From: an uncultured Selenomonadales bacterium
GTDB taxonomy: Bacteria > Bacillota > Negativicutes > Selenomonadales > Selenomonadaceae
Assembly: GCA_946411735.1 (NCBI GenBank)
Contig: CAMKFB010000013.1
Location: 1-43,557 of the forward strand
DNA: 43,557 nt
Direction: 5' to 3'
Shown here in pieces: positions 30,648 to 39,662 of the stretch; position 1 is the first letter of the stretch; the number at the start of each line of letters is the position of its first letter. Both the position numbers and the translations under genes were made by a program. The notes beneath the pieces were generated by a model. The model was not told the origin of the DNA. It made no database searches and worked only from the letters and a program-made list of their open reading frames with translations.

Positions 30648-31373
30648 ATGGTAATTCTTCCGGCGATCGATCTCAAGGGCGGCAAGTGCGTCCGCCTCTA
30701 TCAGGGCGATTTCAATCAGTCGACGGTTTTCTCCGATTATCCCGAGGAAATGGCGCTCAAATGGCAGCAGCAGGGCGCAAAGCATCTGCACATCGTTGAT
30801 CTCGACGGCGCAAAGAAGGGCGAGCCCGTCAACGTTTTCAGCATCAAAAAAATTCTCGAGACCGTCCGCATCCCGATCGAGGTCGGCGGCGGCATCCGCA
30901 CGCTCGAGAACATTGAAGACCTGCTCGACATGGGCATTGAGCGGGTGATCTTGGGCTCGACGGCTGTTTCCAATCCCGCGCTCATTCGCGAGGCGGCGCG
31001 CGAGTTCGGCGAGAAGGTGGTCGTGGGCGTCGACGCCAAGCAGGGCTTTGTTGCCGTCGACGGCTGGCTCAGCTTCAGCGACTTGACGGTGCTCGATTTG
31101 GCGATCGAGGTCGGCGACATGGGCATTTCGACCATCATCTACACCGACATCGCAAAGGACGGCACCTTGGCGGGACATAACGCGGAGGCGACGGCGGATT
31201 TGGCGCGGCAAGCGGGGATATCGGTGATTGCCTCGGGCGGCGTGGCTTCGCTCGACGACATTCGCGCGTTGAAAGCGCATGAGGCTGACGGGATCGAGGG
31301 CGTGGTGATCGGTCGCGCGCTCTACACCGGCGCGCTCGATCTTGCCGAGGCGTTGAAGATTGCAGAGGATTGA
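30648..31373 (+). CDS. hisA: Phosphoribosylformimino-AICAR-phosphate isomerase
   Basis: HisA, a (beta/alpha)8 isomerase of histidine synthesis. Catalytic Asp residues are in LPAIDLKGGKCVRLYQGD and IIYTDIAKDGTLAG; phosphate-binding [17 protein letters not shown] and VIASGGV are present. 241 residues. ATG 30648 follows GGGAGGGC, one base after the hisH stop. Confidence 0.97.
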   Translation: MVILPAIDLKGGKCVRLYQGDFNQSTVFSDYPEEMALKWQQQGAKHLHIVDLDGAKKGEPVNVFSIKKILETVRIPIEVGGGIRTLENIEDLLDMGIERVILGSTAVSNPALIREAAREFGEKVVVGVDAKQGFVAVDGWLSFSDLTVLDLAIEVGDMGISTIIYTDIAKDGTLAGHNAEATADLARQAGISVIASGGVASLDDIRALKAHEADGIEGVVIGRALYTGALDLAEALKIAED

Positions 31374-31374
31374 C

Positions 31375-32301
31375 ATGAAATTTTTATTCAACCTCAGCGA
31401 CGCCGTGTCGAAATACATGGCGCTGTTGGTGATAGTCGTGACGGCGGTGTCGTTGCTCTCGCCTTGGACGTTCAAGTGGGCGACGCCGCACGTCACCATT
31501 TTTTTGGGTGCGGCGATGCTCGGCATGGGCATGACGCTCAAGCTCGACGACTTTCGCTCGATCGTACGCAGTCCGCGCGGAGTGTTGATCGGAGCGGCGG
31601 CGCAATTCATCGTCATGCCGATGTTGGCGTGGCTGATCGCCAAAGGCTTCGCCTTGCCGCCGGAGCTTGCGGTCGGCGTGATATTGGTCGGCACATGCCC
31701 GGGCGGGACGTCGTCGAACGTGATGACATATCTGGCGCGCGGCGACGTGGCGCTGTCGGTGTCGATGACGATGACTACGACGCTCCTGTCGCCAATTGTG
31801 ACGCCGCTGCTGACGTTATGGTTGGCGGGCGAATGGATTGCAATCTCGTTTACGGCGATGATGCTGTCAATCGTGCAGGTCGTGATTTTGCCGATCGGAT
31901 TGGGGATTGCGATCAACGCGGCGTTCGGCGCCTTCGTCCGACGGGTTGAAAAAATTTTGCCGCTGATTTCGATCGTCGCAATCCTGTTGATACTCGGCGG
32001 CGTGGTATCGATCAACGCCGAAAAAATTTTGTCGACGGGCTTAATCATATTGCTCGCGGTTGCGTGTCACAATCTGCTCGGCTACGGGATCGGCTTCCTC
32101 GTGGCGCGGGCGTGTCGAATGAACATGGCGCAGTCGAAGGCGGTCTCGATCGAAGTCGGGATGCAAAACTCGGGGCTGGCAACATCGTTGGCGCTGACGC
32201 ATTTCAATCCGGCTACGGCGATCCCGGGCGCAATATTTTCGGTGTGGCACAACATTTCGGGGGCGATCGCGGCGAATTATTTATCGCGGAGGAGATTGTA
32301 A
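31375..32301 (+). CDS. BASS-family (bile acid:sodium symporter type) membrane transporter
   Basis: A 308-residue membrane protein with about nine or ten hydrophobic helices. The family signatures LVGTCPGGTSSNVMTYLARG and SIEVGMQNSGLATSLA identify the sodium-dependent BASS/SBF superfamily, whose bacterial members move organic anions such as bile acids, pantoate or keto acids. The substrate here cannot be read from sequence. ATG 31375 starts two bases after the hisA stop with AGAGGA upstream, and hisF starts right at its stop, so it is fully embedded in the his operon. Confidence 0.9.
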   Translation: MKFLFNLSDAVSKYMALLVIVVTAVSLLSPWTFKWATPHVTIFLGAAMLGMGMTLKLDDFRSIVRSPRGVLIGAAAQFIVMPMLAWLIAKGFALPPELAVGVILVGTCPGGTSSNVMTYLARGDVALSVSMTMTTTLLSPIVTPLLTLWLAGEWIAISFTAMMLSIVQVVILPIGLGIAINAAFGAFVRRVEKILPLISIVAILLILGGVVSINAEKILSTGLIILLAVACHNLLGYGIGFLVARACRMNMAQSKAVSIEVGMQNSGLATSLALTHFNPATAIPGAIFSVWHNISGAIAANYLSRRRL

Positions 32302-33060
32302 TTGTTGACGAAAAGAATAATCCCGTGCTTGGACGTGAAGGACGGGCGCGTAGTGAAGGGCACAAATTTTGTGGGGCTGAGGGACGCGGGCGATCCGATC
32401 GAGCTGGCGAAACGCTACGATCTCGAGCGCGCGGACGAGTTGGTTTTTCTCGACATAACGGCGTCGCATGAAAAGCGCGGGACGATCGTCGAGGTGGCGC
32501 GGGGTTGCGCTTCGCAAGTTTTCATACCGTTCACGGTGGGCGGCGGGATTCGGACGGTCGAGGATATGAGAGTGCTGTTGAAGGCGGGCGCCGACAAGAT
32601 TTCGATCAACAGCGCCGCCGTCAAAAATCCCGATGTGATCGCCGACGGCGCCAAGAAGTTCGGCAGTCAATGCATAGTGCTGGCGGTCGATGCGAAACGT
32701 GTTGGCGACGGTCGATGGGAGGTCTACGTCAACGGCGGGCGCAAGCCGACGGGGATCGATTGTATTGAGTGGGTGCAACGGGCGGTCGGATTGGGCGCGG
32801 GCGAGATTCTTCTGACGAGCATGGACGCCGACGGCACCAAGGATGGCTACGACATCGAGTTGACGCGCGCGGTCTCGGAGGCGGTTGATGTGCCGGTGAT
32901 TGCCTCGGGCGGCGCGGGCGAACTCGAGCACTTTTATGATGTGCTGGTCGCCGGCAAGGCGGACGCGGTGTTGGCGGCTTCGGTGTTTCATTACGGCAAA
33001 TTTACGATTCGGCAGGTGAAGGATTATCTTGCCGGTCGCGGAGTTGAGGTGCGCTTTTGA
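32302..33060 (+). CDS. hisF: Imidazole glycerol phosphate synthase, cyclase subunit
   Basis: HisF closes the imidazole ring using ammonia from HisH. Catalytic Asp residues lie in [17 protein letters not shown] and [14 protein letters not shown]; phosphate sites FTVGGGIRT and VIASGGAGE are present. 252 residues. The start TTG 32302 follows GGAGGAG at a good distance and immediately abuts the transporter stop. hisI is not found downstream. Confidence 0.97.
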   Translation: MLTKRIIPCLDVKDGRVVKGTNFVGLRDAGDPIELAKRYDLERADELVFLDITASHEKRGTIVEVARGCASQVFIPFTVGGGIRTVEDMRVLLKAGADKISINSAAVKNPDVIADGAKKFGSQCIVLAVDAKRVGDGRWEVYVNGGRKPTGIDCIEWVQRAVGLGAGEILLTSMDADGTKDGYDIELTRAVSEAVDVPVIASGGAGELEHFYDVLVAGKADAVLAASVFHYGKFTIRQVKDYLAGRGVEVRF

Positions 33061-33061
33061 C

Positions 33062-34168
33062 GTGGACGCTTACAAAAAAATTTTGCTGATCAACCTGATG
33101 CACTTGGGCGATCTGATGTTGGTGACGCCGGTGCTGCGGACGTTGCGGGCGAATTTCCCGACGGCGGAGATTGATCTGTTGGCGGATAAGAAACTGGCCG
33201 ATCTGGTCGAGCACAACCGTTGGATCGATCGGTGTCTGCTGATCGACAAGAAGGGCGTGGACGATCATCTGCCGACGTTCCTCAAATTCATAATGCGGCT
33301 CCGCGCGGAGCGATTCGATCTGGTGATCAATCTGCACCGCAACGAGCGGGCGTCGGCGCTGGCGGCGTGGAGCGGCGCGAAAAAAATAGTCGGCTACTCC
33401 AAGCCGTTTTTTTCTATGTGGTTCGACGAGGTGCTGCCGAATTTGAAGGCGGTGAAGCACCAAATACATTCGCATTTCGACGTGCTGCGGGAGGCGGTCG
33501 GGATCGATCGGATCGACGACGGCGGTCTTGAGATGTGGATCGAGCCGACAGTCGAGCGGGAGATGTCGGCGCTGATCGAAAAGGAGTTCGGCTCGACGAA
33601 GGTAATCGCGTTCAATATCGGAGCGAGCTGGCTGACGAAGCGTTGGCTCGACGGATATTTCGCCGAGTGCGCGGATCGGTTGATCGAGGCGGGATATGGG
33701 ATTGCCTTCCTTGGCGGACCGATGGATGTTGAGATCGTCGCTCGATGCGTTGAGAAGATGCGACATAAGGACAGCGCGCGGCTGAAAATCTTTACGGGGC
33801 GGCTGACGTTGGCGCAAGTGGCGGGGCTGTTGGATCAATGCGTCCTATTCTTGACGACGGACTCGGGACCGATGCATATCGGAGTTGCGCGGAACATTCC
33901 GATCGTCACGATGTTCGGGGCCTCGCCGGTGCCGGGCTTTTATCCCTACGATGCGAAGGACGTGCTGATCAAGACGCCGGAGCCTTGTCATCCGTGCGGC
34001 AAGCATGAATGTCCGCGCTCGGGCGAAGAAAATTTGGCGTGCATGAAAAATATTCCGGTCGATGTGGTGATGAAGTATGTGCAGGAGCTGTTGACGCAGT
34101 ACGGTCAAGCGGCGAAGGATATTCCGCGCGTCTACGGTCAATATCAATGCCGCGTGATCGAGCTTTGA
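33062..34168 (+). CDS. Glycosyltransferase family 9 (LPS heptosyltransferase-like)
   Basis: A GT9 enzyme of the WaaC/WaaF type, which transfers heptose from ADP-heptose to lipopolysaccharide core at the inner membrane face. Signatures are ILLINLMHLGDLMLVTPVLR (acceptor domain GD motif), AFNIGASWLTKRW, FTGRLTLAQVAGLLD and TTDSGPMHIGVA, plus the C-terminal Cys cluster PCHPCGKHECP. 368 residues from GTG 33062, which follows the hisF stop by one base. Its placement after three BAHT genes suggests shared use of ADP-heptose (inference). Confidence 0.9.
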   Translation: MDAYKKILLINLMHLGDLMLVTPVLRTLRANFPTAEIDLLADKKLADLVEHNRWIDRCLLIDKKGVDDHLPTFLKFIMRLRAERFDLVINLHRNERASALAAWSGAKKIVGYSKPFFSMWFDEVLPNLKAVKHQIHSHFDVLREAVGIDRIDDGGLEMWIEPTVEREMSALIEKEFGSTKVIAFNIGASWLTKRWLDGYFAECADRLIEAGYGIAFLGGPMDVEIVARCVEKMRHKDSARLKIFTGRLTLAQVAGLLDQCVLFLTTDSGPMHIGVARNIPIVTMFGASPVPGFYPYDAKDVLIKTPEPCHPCGKHECPRSGEENLACMKNIPVDVVMKYVQELLTQYGQAAKDIPRVYGQYQCRVIEL

Positions 34169-34184
34169 TTGAGAGGCAAACACA

Positions 34185-37100
34185 ATGACCGAACAGGAAA
34201 AAATTTTTTTCGAAGCGATATACAACGACCGTAAAGACTCCGTCATTGCCATGTCGAAAAGACATTTGAGAGGGATGTGGACGAGCATCGTTGAGAAGTA
34301 CACCGGTCAAGCGCATTTTATTTGCTGCTTCAAAATGCCGACGACGCCGGCGCCACTCACGCCCGCTTTGTTCTCAACGACAACGAGCTGATTTTTGCTC
34401 ACAACGGCACTCGCCATTTCTCCGTCACCGATCCCAACGACGAGGAGCTCGACACGGTCAACAAGACGCTCGGCGACGTCAACGCCATTACCTCCGTCGC
34501 CAACTCCAACAAGACCGAGAGCACCATCGGCAAGTTCGGCGTCGGTTTCAAAGCCGTCTTTCAATACACGCGCACGCCGCACATCTACGATGTCAACTTC
34601 AGTTTCAAGATCGAGCACTACATCATGCCGAAGCGTCTCGAGGGAGATCATCCCGAGCGCGGTTCGATGGAAACGCTCTTCGTTTTTCCGTTCGACAATC
34701 CCGCAGTCGAGCCCGAGCGCGCCGAGCAGGAGATTGCCGATAAACTTGCCGCGCTCACTTTGCCGACGCTGTTTTTGAAAAATCTCCAACGCATTGAGTA
34801 TGACCACGGCAGCGGCAACGGTCGCTACACTAAGACGATTGAGACCAAATTGAACACCGGCTCAGTCACTATCGAGCGAATCAGAATGTGGCAGTATCAT
34901 TTCGGCGTTGACGGAAAATCCGCGCCGCCTCAAAGTTTTTGGATGTTCACCAAGACCGAGCGCATCGATGGCTACGACACTGACCTCTCGATCGGATTTG
35001 CCGTCGACGATAAAAATAAACTCGCGCCGATGACTTATAACGCCTTTTGTTTTTTCCCTACGAAGGAGAAGACGGGGCTCAACTTTATAATCCACGCGCC
35101 GTTTCTTTTGACCGACAGTCGCGAAGGCATTCGAGCGAACTCGGATTTCAATCGGCTGCTGATCAAAAAGTTGGCGGAGCTATCGGCGACGGCGTTAATC
35201 CATCTCAAAGGCGCGGGGCTCATCGATGACGATATCTTGAGGATTATCTCGTGCGATCCGAGCACGTTCACTGCCCTCGATGATCGCGATCAAACATCCT
35301 TCCTTCCGTTCTATGACGAGATCAAGAAAACTTTTCGGACGGAGGAAATTCTCCCGACTGCCGAACCGAAAAAATATGTCTCATCGGAGAATGCGTATTG
35401 GGCGACCACCGCCAAACTCAGTCAGCTGTTCGACAACTCTCAGTTGAAAATGTTGACAGGCAATCCGAAGGCGATGTGGGCGTTTACGTCGGTGAGCGAG
35501 CGACACGTCGGAGGAGGCGCGATCAATCGCTACGTCAAAGACCTCGTCACGAAAAGTTTTGAGGATGAAAATTTATTGCCGCTGATCACTGCAGAATTTA
35601 TTGAGCGACAGAAAATCAGTTGGCTGCATGATTTCTACTTGTATTTGACGGAGACGGCGCCGCGCATGAAATTGACTCGGACGCTGCCGATCTTTTTGAA
35701 TCAAGATCGAAAGGCAACGGCGGCGTTCGATGCCAACGGTCGAGCGACACTGTTTATGCCGTTGGAGGGCGTGGACGGTTATGCTACGGTGTATCGCGAG
35801 CTGCTAAAGGATTAGGAGATCAAACAATGTCTCGAGAAGTTCGGGATCAAGGCGCCGTCGCTCAAAGATGAGATTTACAATAAAATCCTGCCGATGTATC
35901 GATCCTCCAATGAAATTGACCCGCATCCGCACATTAGGACTTTCCTGCGATATTATTTCGAGGCGTCGATGTTTGAACGTGAGCGTCTCGTCGAAGATTT
36001 ACGACATTATCAATTTGTGTTGGTCAAGACATTGGACGGCAAAGTTCTTCGGTGTTCGCCCGACAAGGCGTACTTCTATTCGGCGTGGCTTGCGCAATAC
36101 TTTCAAGGCGTGCCCAAAATTTATTTCGTTTACCCCGAGGATTATGAGCTGTTCATTCACACGCAACATCGAAAGAACTGCAAAGGATTCCCGTCGACGG
36201 ACATTGCGGCGTTGCGTCAAACGCCGTGGCTGCTCGACACACAAGGGCGGTTTTGTTCGCCGTTGATGCTCGACACATCAACGCTGTCAAAAGAGTACGA
36301 TCGCAAGTCCGAGGACTCCGAGCGACTGATCAAATTTCTCAAGATCAGCGACGTGTCGAATTTGACGAAGGAGCAGTTGAGAAAAATTCGGCTTGCCGAG
36401 CAGATCGAACAAAAATATTCTCCCGACGAGATCAAAGAACTCATCGGTCGCAAAGAAAAACAATCGCCGCCGTCGCCGCCCGCGCCTTCAACGCCGTCGA
36501 CGACATCACCGTCGCAATCAACGCCGCCGCCCTCAACACCATCGTTCCGCGCGGAGCCGAAAACAGTCGAAAATAAGTCGGAGGATCCGGCTAAAGAGAT
36601 CGAGAATCTCACGAAAAAATATGAGGAGGAATTGCAGAAACTCAATCAGAAGGCGGAGTTGATAGCGCGCGCGGAGGCGGCGCAAAAGTATTCTTACGAG
36701 TGGTTCACGACATTGCTCGAGCTCGAAAAGTTCAACTCCGATGACGCCTCCGACAGTCGAAAGATCGAAATCAGTTTCAGCCGCGTTGAGCGCATGCCCG
36801 ACACTCGACGGACGCTCATCCTCAAATACCCGAGCCGATATATCCCGCGCTCGATCGAGGAGCTGACCGATATTCCGCTGAAACTTTCAAGGCGCGGCGA
36901 AAAAATTGCCGAGCCGATCATCGACGCAATCAGCATCAAATCATTCACGCTGCGCGTCAAGATCAAGGACATCGACAAACTTGCCGGCGTCGATCTGTCG
37001 AGCATCGACGAGGCGTACATCAAAGCCGACAGCCCCGTTTTTCTTCTCGACGCGCTCATCAAATCATTCAAAGCTCTCGACTTCGAGCCGACGTTCGATA

Positions 37101-38539
37101 TGAAATCCAACCTGCCGTCGAATATAAAATTCATATTCGGTCCTCCGGGCACCGGCAAGACCACTTACCTTGCGCGCGAAATTCTGATCCCGCTGATGCG
37201 TGGCATGAATTCCGCGCGAATTTTGGTGCTGACGCCGACCAACAAAGCCGCCGATGTGCTCGTCAGTCGAATAATATCGCTGCTCGACGCCGTCAACGAT
37301 CGATCATACGTCGATTGGCTGATCCGCTTCGTCTTCACCAACGACGAGACGATCGAAGAGCGCGGCGTCCTGCGCGATCGAACGTTTAACATCACGCGGC
37401 TCGCGCGGAGCATCACCGTCACGACCGTAGCCCGCTTCCCCTACGATTATTTCATTTCGGGTGATAAGCGGCTTCCCCTTCAAGATATCGATTGGAATTA
37501 CATCGTGATCGATGAGGCGTCGATGATTGCGCTCGCCGATATCATTCTTCCGCTGTACAAAAAAACGCCGACGCAATTCATCATCGCCGGCGACCCATTC
37601 CAAATCGAGCCGATCACGAAGGTCGAGCAGTGGAAGGACGAAAATATTTATTCGACGGTCGGGCTGTCGTCGTTCCAAAATCCGACAACGGAGCCGCACG
37701 ATTATCCCGTCAAGCTGTTGACGACGCAATATCGGAGCGTGCCGACGGTCGGCGAGATTTTCAGTCGATTCGCGTATGACGGCGTACTCGAGCATCACCG
37801 CTCGACGGGTTCTCAGCGACGGCTCCACCTTGTGTTGCCGTTTCGAACGCTCAATCTGATCAAATTCCCCGTCAGCAAATACGAGAGCATCTATCGACCG
37901 AAGCGGCTGCAAAGCGGGTCGCCGTACCAAATTTACTCGGCGCTGTTCACATTCGAGCTCGTCAAATATTTGGGGCGGCTGATCGCCGAAAGGCACTCGG
38001 GCGAAAAATTTTCGATCGGAATCATCTCGCCGTACCGCGCGGAGGCTGATTTGATCAACAAACTGACGGCGTCGATGAAACTGCCGTCGAGCATCGAAAT
38101 ACAGGTCGGCACGACTCACGGTTTTCAAGGCGACGAGTGCGACATCATTTTTGTGGTGCTCAATTCGCCGCCGTCGATTCAAAACAATGACAACATGTTT
38201 CTGAACAAGCTCAACATCATCAACGTGGCGATCAGTCGGGCGCGGGATTATCTGTTCGTGCTGATGCCTGACGATCAAACGGAGAATATTGAGCGGCTGC
38301 GATCGATCAAACGGCTCGAACAGCTGATCCGATTGAGCGGCGAATGTTACGAGACAACGTCGACCGAGCTGGAGCAAATAATTTTCGGGTCGACGACGTT
38401 CATAGAGGACAATGCGTTTTCGACGGCGCATCAAAATGTTAATATTTACGGTTCGATCGAGCGGCGCTACGAGATAAGGAGCGAGGACGCCGCTGTCGAT
38501 ATTCAACTGCATGAGTTTACTTCGGCAGCGCGCGGTTGA
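34185..38539 (+). pseudogene. Sacsin/Hsp90-type ATPase plus SF1 helicase, broken by a frameshift and an in-frame stop
   Basis: The frame from ATG 34185 gives an N-terminus ending IVEKYTGQAHFI; the next frame, from about 34322, continues LLQNADDAGATHARFVL. Bacterial homologues have HFIYELLQNADDA, so four bases (ATGA of TATGAG) seem deleted at 34323/34324. The second frame runs through a GHKL ATPase domain (IFAHNGTRHF, IGKFGVGFKAVFQYT) to an in-frame TAG at 35813-35815. Protein-like sequence then continues in the same frame (EIKQCLEKFGIKAPSLKDEI) into an SF1 helicase: GPPGTGKTTYLA, VIDEASM, AGDPFQIE, TQYRSVP, GTTHGFQGDECD, NVAISRAR. A Pro/Ser linker lies near 36460-36560. The intact protein would have about 1450 residues. 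Confidence 0.85.
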
Positions 38540-39038
38540 GTTTAACGCCGAGCCACGCCGCCGCGCACGCCTTCATCACATCGCCCGGGATGAACGGCAG
38601 CACCGCCATTACAAGCGCTTGGCTCAACGAAACTTCGCTGACGACCATCATCGAGATCACGCCGCCGACGTATGTGATCGGCACCGCGATGAGCACGTCC
38701 GCGATCGCGTAGCGCTTGAAATTCGGCTCCGCGCCCTTGACCGCGCTCAACAGCGGGAACGCCGCCATCCATGCAAAATAAAATCCGCCCGTCGGACCGA
38801 GCAACTTCGCCAAGCCCTGTTGCCCCGCGAAGACCGGTATGCCCACCGCGCCGATTAAGATATAAGTCACCACGACGATGAGCGTTTGCTTCGGCGGCAG
38901 CACGAACGCCGCCAGGCTGAGCGTCAGTGTCAGCGCCGTCACGTAGCCGGGAGTGAACGGCAGCGGGAACGAGATGTATGCGGCGACGCAACAGAGCGCC
39001 ACGCACAGCGCGATTTTCGTCAATTGTCGAGTATCCAA
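38517..39038 (-). CDS. bioY: Biotin transporter substrate-binding component BioY
   Basis: BioY is the membrane S-component that captures biotin, alone or with an ECF energy-coupling module. The protein has 173 residues, six hydrophobic helices and the family motif GIPVFAGQQGLAKLLGPTGG followed by FYFAW. ATG 39038 lies 19 bp inside the end of the upstream hotdog gene, so the two are coupled. Its 3' end overlaps the convergent helicase gene by 23 bp. No ECF ATPase genes are in the window. Confidence 0.94.
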   Translation of the reverse strand: MDTRQLTKIALCVALCCVAAYISFPLPFTPGYVTALTLTLSLAAFVLPPKQTLIVVVTYILIGAVGIPVFAGQQGLAKLLGPTGGFYFAWMAAFPLLSAVKGAEPNFKRYAIADVLIAVPITYVGGVISMMVVSEVSLSQALVMAVLPFIPGDVMKACAAAWLGVKLNRALPK

Positions 39039-39568
39039 CCTTCAATCTTCCTTTCGTCGGCGTCGACGTAAAACTGCTCGCCGTCGAACGTCAAATACAA
39101 TGCTTCGTCAGTTGCCGTGAAATGTTTGAAACGCAGGCGTATTTTTTTGCGCTCAATCAAGCGTCGATCGTTCAGCAGCGCCTCGACGATCAAAAAGCCC
39201 GGCACGATCGGATGCGCGCCTTGGTGGATTGTGTTATCGTCGTCGGTCTCGCGAATGAATGAGGCAACCTCCTCCCTCGAAAATTTTCTCCAATAATCTC
39301 CGCGCGGAGCGCTGACGGCATCGACATTGGAGCTGTCGCCCCTTAGGGTTTTAAGAGCTTTGCCCTTATGGGGTGGGCGGGCGGGATAAAAAAGTTTTAC
39401 GGTCAATCGCAGTCCCGCCCCCGACGTTTCGACGATCGCCAGATTTTTTTTCGCGCTCAAAATCTTTAACGCCGCGCCGCCGCCCGATCGCTCGATCACC
39501 GCCTCTGCCATCACGAAGCCGACGAATTGTTTCAGCGCCGATAATTTTCTTGCGAGCCTACGAATCAT
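39020..39568 (-). CDS. MaoC/FabZ-like hotdog-fold protein
   Basis: A 182-residue protein whose C-terminal half carries RETDDDNTIHQGAHPIVPGF then LIVEALL. D-x-N-x-x-H plus PIVPG is the active-site pattern of MaoC-type enoyl hydratases/dehydratases. The start ATG 39568 (MIRRLARKLSAL) follows GAGGTGAT; the frame is open further upstream without a good start. The middle (FYPARPPHKGKALKTLRG) is encoded by a C-rich/hairpin element also found in hisH, and by a palindrome copy at 39299-39308. It forms an operon with bioY and is divergent from an acyl-adenylating enzyme, suggesting work on an acyl chain, possibly in biotin or fatty-acid supply (inference). Confidence 0.75.
   Translation of the reverse strand: MIRRLARKLSALKQFVGFVMAEAVIERSGGGAALKILSAKKNLAIVETSGAGLRLTVKLFYPARPPHKGKALKTLRGDSSNVDAVSAPRGDYWRKFSREEVASFIRETDDDNTIHQGAHPIVPGFLIVEALLNDRRLIERKKIRLRFKHFTATDEALYLTFDGEQFYVDADERKIEGWILDN
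39339..39391 (+). repeat. Hairpin/G-quadruplex/A-tract element, copy 3, inside hotdog gene
   Basis: On +, CCCCTTAGGG (39339-39348) and CCCTTATGGGG (39363-39373) form an imperfect hairpin overlapping GGGGTGGGCGGGCGGG (39370-39385), followed by ATAAAAAA. The G-rich strand is again the template strand of the host gene. Confidence 0.75.
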
Positions 39569-39662
39569 TTCATCACCTCTGCAAAGAATTATAAGCGCGC
39601 CGACGATTAACGTCAACAGAATTTCAGTTTGATGTTTTACAATCGGCGGCGAGGTGATTGAC

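Noticed and set aside
39605-39642. Possible BirA operator between the hotdog and adenylating-enzyme genes (GTTTTACAA half-site)
   Set aside because: The matching left half-site is poor and the spacing too long for a typical BirA site.
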